From an uncultured Oscillospiraceae bacterium (GTDB taxonomy: Bacteria > Bacillota > Clostridia > Oscillospirales > Oscillospiraceae): a stretch of 5,682 nucleotides of DNA. Location: NCBI GenBank assembly GCA_905234005.1, contig CAJOFW010000045.1:1-5682 (forward strand), given 5' to 3'. This document shows positions 1 through 4,897 of this stretch, one piece after another; within the stretch, counting starts at the first letter, position 1, and the number at the start of each line of letters is the position of its first letter. A model generated the notes under the pieces. That model did no database searches, was not told the origin of the DNA, and saw only the letters and a program-made list of their open reading frames with translations. The position numbers and the translations under genes were made by a program.

Positions 1-452
1 TTCGCCAGGTTACGGCCCGGGGCTATGGTTTTGATGATCCTGCCCGGCACGCCGGCGACGAGGCTGTTCGGCGGGATGACCGCCCCGCCCGTCACGACGG
101 CCCCGGCCGCGACGATGCTGCCCGCCCCGATGACCGCGTGGTCGAGCACGACGGCGCCCATGCCGATCAGAACGCCGTTGCCCAGCGCCGCCCCGTGGAC
201 GACGGCGTTGTGGCCGACGCTCACGTCGTCGCCGATCGTGACGGGGCTGTCCTCGTTGTTGTGGATCGTGGCGTTGTCCTGTATGTTTGTGCGGCGGCCG
301 ATGACGATCGGCGACGAGTCGCCGCGAATGACGGCGCCGAACCAGATCGAGCTGTCCTCGCCCACCGTCACGTCACCGATCACGGCGGCGTTTTCCGCGA
401 TGAAGCACCCCGGCCCCAGCCGGGGCGTTTTGCCCGCGAAGCTTTGCGTCAT
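1..452 (-). CDS. Gamma carbonic anhydrase family protein (left-handed beta-helix), C-terminus cut by window edge
   Basis: The reverse strand encodes 150 residues from ATG at 452 and stays open to the window edge; the family is usually about 165-180 residues, so only a short C-terminal helix should be missing. It reads as repeated hexapeptides of the left-handed beta-helix type (IGDVTVG, VTIGDDVSVG, VLIGMGAVV, AVIGAGSIVAAGAVV) and ends in the LVAGVPGRIIK stretch typical of YrdA/PaaY-like proteins. The three histidines that bind metal in gamma carbonic anhydrases appear conserved: H64 in ATIH, and H81 and H86 in GHNAVVHG. It is probably a cytosolic, metal-binding trimer. Carbonic anhydrase activity is plausible, but many members of this branch have none demonstrated, so the substrate is open. 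The start is supported by AAGGAG at 462-467, nine bases upstream. It is transcribed away from the adjacent permease gene. I found no convincing promoter of its own in the 84-base gap. Confidence 0.87.
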   Translation of the reverse strand, partial: MTQSFAGKTPRLGPGCFIAENAAVIGDVTVGEDSSIWFGAVIRGDSSPIVIGRRTNIQDNATIHNNEDSPVTIGDDVSVGHNAVVHGAALGNGVLIGMGAVVLDHAVIGAGSIVAAGAVVTGGAVIPPNSLVAGVPGRIIKTIAPGRNLA

Positions 453-465
453 AGTCACTCACTCC

Positions 466-494
466 TTGCAATTTACTTCCGGTTTTGCTATGAT
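466..494 (+). promoter_or_regulatory. Sigma-A-type promoter driving the TauE/SafE gene
   Basis: TTGCAA at 466-471 and TATGAT at 489-494 are separated by 17 bases, and TG at 486-487 gives an extended -10 (TGC-TATGAT). The expected start of transcription is near 501, leaving a leader of about 36 bases before the ATG at 537. The -35 box shares bases with the reverse-strand AAGGAG ribosome binding site of the divergent carbonic anhydrase gene. The match to consensus is strong, but activity is inferred. Confidence 0.66.
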
Positions 495-536
495 TGCGTT
501 GTTAACCCACGAAAAACGTGTATCCACGGAGGCGTT

Positions 537-1281
537 ATGACCGTTCTTGCGCAGTATCTGATCGTGTGTCCGCTCGTGTTTCTCGGCGGGTTTGTCGATT
601 CCATCGCCGGCGGCGGCGGGCTGATCTCCCTGCCCGCGTATTTGATCGTTCGCGATCGGCACAAACAAGCTCAGCTCCGCCATGGGCACGACGCTGACGA
701 CGTGGAGGTTCTGGCGGGAGGGCTATATCAGGCCGCGTCTGAGCCTTCTGTGCGCGGTGTTCGCCCTCATCGGCTCGGCCACGGGCGCGAACCTCGCCCT
801 GCTTGTGGCGGACAGGGTATTCAAAATCATCCTGCTTTTCATCCTCCCGCTGACGGCGCTGTATGTGTTCCGCTCCAAATCGCTCGGCGCGGAGGGCAGA
901 GCGCCGCTTTCGCCCGGACGGACGACAGCCGTCGCGTGCGCGCTGGCCCTCGTCCTCGGCGTGTACGACGGCTTCTACGGGCCTGGTACGGGCACGTTTC
1001 TCATCCTGACGCTGACGGGTCTTGCGCATATGCACCTGAACGACGCCGCCGGGACGACAAAGGTCATAAACCTCTCGACGAACGTCGCGGCGCTTGTGAC
1101 GTACCTCATAAACGGACGCGTTCTTCTGCCGCTCGGCCTCGCCGCCGGTCTTTTCGGCATCGCCGGCAACTGGCTCGGGGCACGGAGCTTCTCAAAAAAC
1201 GGCGCAAAAATCGTTAAGCCGCTCATCGGCGTCGTGCTCGCCGTGTTCTTCGCCCGCACCCTGTGGGATATGCTCGCGTAA
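537..1281 (+). pseudogene. TauE/SafE (DUF81) family membrane permease, disrupted by a frameshift near codon 38
   Basis: ATG at 537 follows GGAGG at 528-532 and opens a typical TauE/SafE N-terminus: a first membrane segment, then GGFVDSIAGGGGLISLPAYL. After position 650 the frame is lost. The conserved continuation, IGTNKLSSAMGTTLTTWRF, resumes in another frame from about 652 and runs to TAA at 1279-1281. The second half carries the matching repeat motif GVYDGFYGPGTGTFLI and several hydrophobic segments ending in LAVFFARTLWDMLA. Family members have a short loop of about six residues (GLPPH-like) between PAYL and GTNK that is absent here, which fits loss of about 17 nucleotides. In the downstream frame a TGA lies at 643-645, so the second half cannot start upstream. 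ATG at 682 has no ribosome binding site and would give a 199-residue protein lacking the first motif. An intact protein would be about 250 residues and export sulfite or organosulfonate-like anions, although substrates in this family are mostly unknown. It could be a real pseudogene or a sequence error. Confidence 0.82.
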
Positions 1282-1307
1282 TACTATTCCCCCAAAGAAA
1301 AAGTATC

Positions 1308-1378
1308 AAAAAGAGCTTTGGCTTCGCTTCGAAACGACAGCGTCTCCAAGGCTTTGCGCCCGATAACGAAACAAAGCT
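1308..1378 (-). terminator. Candidate rho-independent terminator on the ftsZ strand, with a long-loop stem
   Basis: On the minus strand AGCTTTG (complement of 1372-1378) pairs with CAAAGCT (complement of 1314-1320). After a small internal loop, CGAA at 1367-1370 pairs with TTCG at 1323-1326. The stem is followed by TTTTT (complement of 1308-1312) and, a few bases further on, a second T-run. The segment between the arms is about 40 bases and may fold internally. It lies about 105 bases past the ftsZ stop. The T-tract favours termination of the ftsZ transcript; the long loop lowers confidence. Confidence 0.4.
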
Positions 1379-1430
1379 TTTCATCGGGGAACGGTATAAG
1401 GCAATGAAACAGGCGACAAAACCATACAGC

Positions 1431-1466
1431 GGCACCCCCGTTCCGAACTGCCGGGACGGGGGTGCC
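1431..1466 (-). terminator. GC-rich 14-bp hairpin just downstream of ftsZ
   Basis: GGCACCCCCGT at 1431-1441 pairs perfectly with ACGGGGGTGCC at 1456-1466. Three more positions extend the stem around an 8-base loop; one of them is G-U as plus-strand RNA and an A-C mismatch as minus-strand RNA. It sits 17 bases past the ftsZ stop. On the minus strand it is followed by GCTGTATGGTTTTGTC, a weak T-tract, so it is either an imperfect terminator or a 3'-end stabilising structure. It also lies in the path of readthrough from the convergent permease gene. Confidence 0.5.
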
Positions 1467-1483
1467 TGCTGGTTGCGGCGGGA

Positions 1484-2623
1484 TTATTTGGAGTTGAAGA
1501 TCTTGAAGATGCTGTCGAAGGGATCCTCCTCCTCGGGCTCGGCGGAAAACGTCCCGGAACCGGAGTCGGAATCGGAGCCGGAGAAGATGCTCTCGAGCCT
1601 GTCCTCCGTCGGCTTTGCCGCGGCCTTCGCCGTGCCGGATACGACGGCGCGGGCGGTCTGGGTGTCGTCGTCAAAGCCGGTCGCGACGACAACGACGCGG
1701 ATCTCATCGTCCATCGAGTTGTCAAAGCTCGCGCCGAAGATGATGTTCGCCTCGGGGTGCGCGGCCGCCTGGACGAGATTGGCCGCAAGCTCGACGTCCT
1801 CAAGGCCCATGTCGTCCGAACCGGTGATGTTCACGAGGACGCCGCGTGCGCCGTTGATGGAGGTCTCCATCAGCGGGCTGGATATCGCCATCTGCGCCGC
1901 GGCCTCGGCCTTGTCCTTGCCGACGGCGTGGCCCACGCCCATATGCGCGAAGCCCGCGCCGCGCATGATTGTGCACACGTCGGCAAAGTCGAGGTTGATA
2001 AAGCCGGTGTTTTTGATGAGACCGGAGATGCTGGTGACCGCCTGATGCAGTACCTCGTCCGCGATTTCAAACGCGTTCTGGAACGTGACCTTCTGGTCGG
2101 TCGCGTATTTCAGGCGCTCGTTCGGAATGACGAGAAGGCTGTCCACCTTGCCGAGAAGGGCGTCGATACCCTCCATGGCCTGGGTCATGCGCTTTTTGCC
2201 CTCAAAGCCGAAGGGCTTCGTGACGACGCCGACCGTCAGAACGCCGGCCTCGTGCGCGATATCTGCGACAATGGGACTTGCACCCGTACCGGTGCCGCCG
2301 CCCATACCGGCGGTGATGAACACCATATCGGTGCCCTCCAGGGCCTTGGCGATCTCGTTGCGACTCTCCTCTGCCGCTTTGCCGCCGACAGCGGGATCAC
2401 TTCCCGCTCCCTGGCCATGGGTCAGCTTTTCACCGATCTGGATCTTATTGTCAGCCGTAGACATGGACAGAGCCTGCTTGTCGGTGTTCACCGCGATGAA
2501 CTCCACGCCGCTCGTCCCGGAGCCGACCATACGGTTGACAACGTTGCCCCCCGCGCCGCCGACGCCTACGACCTTGAGCGTTACGACATTCTCAGGGCCG
2601 GTCTCTACAACATTCGCTGGCAT
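1484..2623 (-). CDS. ftsZ: Cell division protein FtsZ (tubulin-like GTPase)
   Basis: FtsZ polymerises with GTP into the mid-cell ring that recruits the divisome. From ATG at 2623 the protein has 379 residues, normal for the family. Visible landmarks are the N-terminal nucleotide loop GVGGAGGNVVNRM (20-32), the tubulin signature GGGTGTG (108-114), the PFGFEGKKR segment (137-145) and the T7 catalytic loop, with N210, D212 and D215 in NLDFADVCTIMRGAG. A conserved C-terminal GTPase-activating domain follows, ending near IRVVVVATGF. The tail is an acidic, Ser/Gly-rich linker ending in DPFDSIFKIFNSK rather than the usual DIPTFLRR-like peptide that binds FtsA or SepF. This start is chosen because GGGAGG at 2632-2637 lies eight bases upstream. 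An in-frame ATG at 2689 would add 22 unconserved residues, has no clear ribosome binding site, and lies at the predicted transcription start. The gene is last in the murG-murA-ftsQ-ftsZ series, with its own promoter. Confidence 0.97.
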   Translation of the reverse strand: MPANVVETGPENVVTLKVVGVGGAGGNVVNRMVGSGTSGVEFIAVNTDKQALSMSTADNKIQIGEKLTHGQGAGSDPAVGGKAAEESRNEIAKALEGTDMVFITAGMGGGTGTGASPIVADIAHEAGVLTVGVVTKPFGFEGKKRMTQAMEGIDALLGKVDSLLVIPNERLKYATDQKVTFQNAFEIADEVLHQAVTSISGLIKNTGFINLDFADVCTIMRGAGFAHMGVGHAVGKDKAEAAAQMAISSPLMETSINGARGVLVNITGSDDMGLEDVELAANLVQAAAHPEANIIFGASFDNSMDDEIRVVVVATGFDDDTQTARAVVSGTAKAAAKPTEDRLESIFSGSDSDSGSGTFSAEPEEEDPFDSIFKIFNSK

Positions 2624-2631
2624 CTCTTGTA

Positions 2632-2637
2632 CCTCCC
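2632..2637 (-). promoter_or_regulatory. Ribosome binding site that fixes the ftsZ start
   Basis: GGGAGG on the minus strand lies eight bases before ATG at 2621-2623. No comparable site precedes the in-frame ATG codons at 2684-2689, so this site decides the start. Confidence 0.8.
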
Positions 2638-2694
2638 GTTTTACTTTGTCAAACGGTTCATCCGTCCGTGTTTTCCTAAATAACATCATTCTAT

Positions 2695-2723
2695 ATCTTA
2701 TTACAAAAATCAGAACAGGTCAA
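2695..2723 (-). promoter_or_regulatory. Sigma-A-type promoter of ftsZ
   Basis: On the minus strand TTGACC (complement of 2718-2723) and TAAGAT (complement of 2695-2700) are spaced by 17 bases in an AT-rich island between ftsQ and ftsZ. The start of transcription is expected near 2688, giving a leader of about 65 bases to the ftsZ ATG at 2623. A further TTGACA (complement of 2745-2750) lies upstream, but it has only poor -10 candidates at 17-19 bases. This implies ftsZ expression can be uncoupled from the murG-murA-ftsQ transcript. Confidence 0.6.
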
Positions 2724-2768
2724 TAGTTTCTTTCCAAAATATTATGTCAAACAGTAAAAATCTTGCCG

Positions 2769-3524
2769 CTACTCGGGACTGACGTGCACCGCCGTACCCT
2801 CCGACAGGTCGATGGAGCCGGTCATGGAGCCGTCCATCTGCGTCACCGCGCTCAGGAGCATGCGAAGCTTGTAGTCCGTGTTGTCGTTCGGGCCCATTTT
2901 GACCGTGAAACGGTTCAGATAGCGGAACGTCGGGTTCGCGGGGTTCGACAGGTCGAGATTGTCCACGCTGCCGATCATGCCGGCCTCCTCGAAGGCGCGC
3001 AGCAGCGTCTCGAGATATGACAGTCTGGCGCTGTCCGAGACGTCGACCGCGAGCTGTTCGCCGGCCTTCGGGTCGATGATCGAGAGGTTCAGGATGTGAA
3101 TAAGCCCGTTCAGCTCTGCGCCGTCGCCGGTGCCGAGGTATTTGCAGGAGGCCGTCATCATCCAGTGCTGCCCCTCCCAGTCCGCGTACGCGGCAGCGTA
3201 GCTTTCGGACACCGTAATGATGAGCTTGTTCGGCAGAACGCGTTCGATGCTCGCCTCCCGGATGAACGGCAGCGTGGTGAAAATGCCGCTGGAGGCGGCG
3301 ATGCGGTTTATGAAGAAAAGATTATCGCCGTAGGCCACGCCGGCGGCGTCGATGATCTGCTGATCGGTATACGTCTGCGCGCCGTCGACCTCGATGACCT
3401 GTACACGGAAGAACACGCCCATGCCGAACAGGATCGCCAGAGCCACCAGCAGGAAGGATACAGGCGCGAACAGGGAATTTCTCTTTTTCTTCCTCGCCGC
3501 GCCGTAGCGGTTGTTTTTAGCCAC
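2769..3524 (-). CDS. ftsQ: Cell division protein FtsQ/DivIB (POTRA-domain divisome scaffold)
   Basis: The 251-residue protein is a bitopic membrane protein of the FtsQ/DivIB family, which holds together the divisome proteins FtsL and FtsB/DivIC outside the membrane. It has a short cytoplasmic N-terminus rich in Lys and Arg (ARKKKR, 10-15), one transmembrane helix at about 17-39, then the POTRA domain starting VIEVDGAQTYTDQQI. The family-typical GDNLFFIN and the LPFIREASIERVLPNKLIITVSE strand region follow. The rest, to AVHVSPE, fits the FtsQ beta domain. The start is GTG at 3522-3524, supported by GAGG at 3533-3536 eight bases upstream; this ribosome binding site overlaps the murA stop at 3535-3537. 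The genes are 10 bases apart, so translation may be coupled. The gap to ftsZ is 145 bases and holds the ftsZ promoter; there is no ftsA between them. FtsQ-type (Gram-negative) and DivIB (Gram-positive) names describe the same family, and DivIB is the likelier name here. Confidence 0.93.
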   Translation of the reverse strand: MAKNNRYGAARKKKRNSLFAPVSFLLVALAILFGMGVFFRVQVIEVDGAQTYTDQQIIDAAGVAYGDNLFFINRIAASSGIFTTLPFIREASIERVLPNKLIITVSESYAAAYADWEGQHWMMTASCKYLGTGDGAELNGLIHILNLSIIDPKAGEQLAVDVSDSARLSYLETLLRAFEEAGMIGSVDNLDLSNPANPTFRYLNRFTVKMGPNDNTDYKLRMLLSAVTQMDGSMTGSIDLSEGTAVHVSPE

Positions 3525-3534
3525 GGTCAGTACC

Positions 3535-4818
3535 TCAGTTCATGTATTTCTCTATGTGCGCCCCGAGCCGCGAGAGCGTCCCGTCGAGCGATTCGTAGCC
3601 CCGGTCGATGTGGCCGGGGTCTTTCACGACCGTCTCCCCCTCCGCGCCGAGCGCCGCCGTGACGAGCGCCGCGCCGCCGCGCAGATCCTCCGCGAGCACG
3701 TCCGCGCCGCGCAGACGCTCCACGCCGGTCACGGCCGCGACGCGGCCCTCCGTTCGGATCAACGCGCCGAGCCGGCGCAGCTCCGCCGCCTGACGGAAGC
3801 GGTTTTCAAATATGTTCTCGACAAACACGGTCGTCCCGTCGGCGCACAGCGACGCCGCCATCAGAAGCGGCTGCGCGTCCGTCGGAAAGCCGGGATACGG
3901 GCGGGTGACGACCGTGCCGCCGCCGCGCATTCGTCCGCTCCGGGCGATGCGCACGCGGTCGGACGCCGGTGTTATCCGACAGCCCATCGCGCCCAATACG
4001 TCCGTCACGGCCGCGAAGTGCCCGGGCGTCACGTCGGTAAGTTCGATGTCGCCGCCGGCGCACGCACAGGCGCACAGCAGCGTGGAGGCGGCGATGCGGT
4101 CGGGCATGACGCGGTATCGGACACGCTCACGCGGCGCAAAGCCCCGCACGGTCACGACCGGGCCGCCGTCGCCGTCGATGTCGGCGCCGAGGGCGCGAAG
4201 ATACCCGGCGAGATCCACGATCTCCGGCTCCCGGGCGGCGTTTTCGATGACGGTCGCGCCCTTTGCCGCGCAGGCCGCGATCATCGCGTTCTCCGTCGCT
4301 CCGACGCTGGGCAGCGCAAGCCGGATGACCGCGCCGGACAGGCCGGTCGCTCCGGATAAACCGGATGCGCCGTCCGCCGCGCAATCGATCACGTTGTCGA
4401 CGCATTCGACGTGCGCGCCGAGCGCCCGCATGGCCTCAAGGTGCAGATCGACGGGCCTCGGCCCCAGCTCGCAGCCGCCGGGCATCGAAAGACGCGCACA
4501 CCCGCAGCGGCCCAATATCGCGCCGAGGAATATGACCGACGAACGCATTTGCAGCATAAGCTTCTCCGGTATAGTATACCCGCTCACGCCGCGTGAGTCG
4601 ATATAAACCGTGTCCCCGTCCCACTCCGCCCGGCAGCCGAGATGGCGCAGAATGGCCAGCGACGCGTCCACATCCCTCAGACGCGGACAGTTTTGAAGCT
4701 CTGTCTCACAGCCCGTCAGCACGGAGGCGGCCAGAATCGGCAGCACCGCGTTTTTCGCGCCCTGTACCCTTACGCTGCCCGAAAGGCTCTCTCCGCCCCG
4801 GATACGCCAATGCGTCAT
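3535..4818 (-). CDS. murA: UDP-N-acetylglucosamine 1-carboxyvinyltransferase MurA
   Basis: MurA transfers enolpyruvate from PEP to UDP-GlcNAc, the first committed step of peptidoglycan synthesis, in the cytosol. From ATG at 4818 the protein is 427 residues, close to the family's usual 415-430. The substrate-binding pair K22-N23 is in GAKNAVLPILAA. The catalytic cysteine is C116 in PGGCELGPRPVD, so this enzyme should be of the fosfomycin-sensitive Cys type. GATEN (174-178), ENAAREPEIVDLA (192-204), YPGFPTD with the catalytic-type D314, and the C-terminal HIDRGYESL with R406 are also present. An unusual stretch at 152-163 repeats SGLSGA/TGLSGA before the conserved SVGATEN. The start is set by GGGGAGG at 4827-4833, eight bases upstream; an in-frame ATG at 4851 would add 11 residues ahead of the normal N-terminus and lacks a ribosome binding site. 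Clostridia often have two murA copies; I cannot tell which this is, but the dcw location suggests the housekeeping one. Confidence 0.96.
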   Translation of the reverse strand: MTHWRIRGGESLSGSVRVQGAKNAVLPILAASVLTGCETELQNCPRLRDVDASLAILRHLGCRAEWDGDTVYIDSRGVSGYTIPEKLMLQMRSSVIFLGAILGRCGCARLSMPGGCELGPRPVDLHLEAMRALGAHVECVDNVIDCAADGASGLSGATGLSGAVIRLALPSVGATENAMIAACAAKGATVIENAAREPEIVDLAGYLRALGADIDGDGGPVVTVRGFAPRERVRYRVMPDRIAASTLLCACACAGGDIELTDVTPGHFAAVTDVLGAMGCRITPASDRVRIARSGRMRGGGTVVTRPYPGFPTDAQPLLMAASLCADGTTVFVENIFENRFRQAAELRRLGALIRTEGRVAAVTGVERLRGADVLAEDLRGGAALVTAALGAEGETVVKDPGHIDRGYESLDGTLSRLGAHIEKYMN

Positions 4819-4826
4819 ATCGCATA

Positions 4827-4833
4827 CCTCCCC
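4827..4833 (-). promoter_or_regulatory. Ribosome binding site that fixes the murA start
   Basis: GGGGAGG on the minus strand is eight bases from ATG at 4816-4818. The resulting N-terminus (MTHWRIRGGE) matches the normal MurA beginning and puts the conserved Lys-Asn pair at residues 22-23, whereas the longer reading frame from 4851 does not. Confidence 0.8.
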
Positions 4834-4863
4834 ACAGCATGGATGACCCATCCTATGCGGCGG

Positions 4864-4890
4864 GGCGGCGGACTGTTATTGTCCGCTGTC
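4864..4890 (+). other. Hairpin in the murG-murA gap, terminator-like on the plus strand
   Basis: GCGGAC (4868-4873) and GTCCGC (4881-4886) form a perfect 6-bp stem with a 7-base loop. On the plus strand it extends to 10 bp through two G-U pairs and is followed by GGTTTTTCT. There is no plus-strand gene upstream, so if active it would stop antisense transcription across murA. On the minus strand it has A residues before it and no T-tract after, so it should not terminate the murG-murA transcript, though it could be a processing or stabilising structure. Confidence 0.4.
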
Positions 4891-4897
4891 GGTTTTT

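Noticed and set aside
640..660. Programmed ribosomal frameshift in the permease gene.
   Set aside because: There is no slippery heptamer or downstream stimulator, and a conserved stretch of about six residues is absent, so a deletion explains it better.
138..1217. A 359-codon plus-strand open frame running from inside the carbonic anhydrase gene through the permease region.
   Set aside because: It is antisense to the beta-helix gene at first, includes the true permease N-terminus only from 537, and becomes Arg-rich, low-quality sequence after the frameshift. It has no ribosome binding site at its start.
1757..2683. A 308-codon plus-strand open frame antisense to ftsZ.
   Set aside because: It is a shadow of the GC-rich ftsZ coding strand: no recognisable domain, no ribosome binding site, and composition typical of antisense frames.
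2624..2689. A 22-residue N-terminal extension of FtsZ.
   Set aside because: It has no good ribosome binding site and overlaps the predicted transcription start; the site at 2632-2637 gives a normal-length protein.
3511..4606. Long plus-strand frames antisense to murA.
   Set aside because: They are Arg/Ala/His-rich shadow frames caused by high GC content, while murA on the other strand has its full set of motifs.
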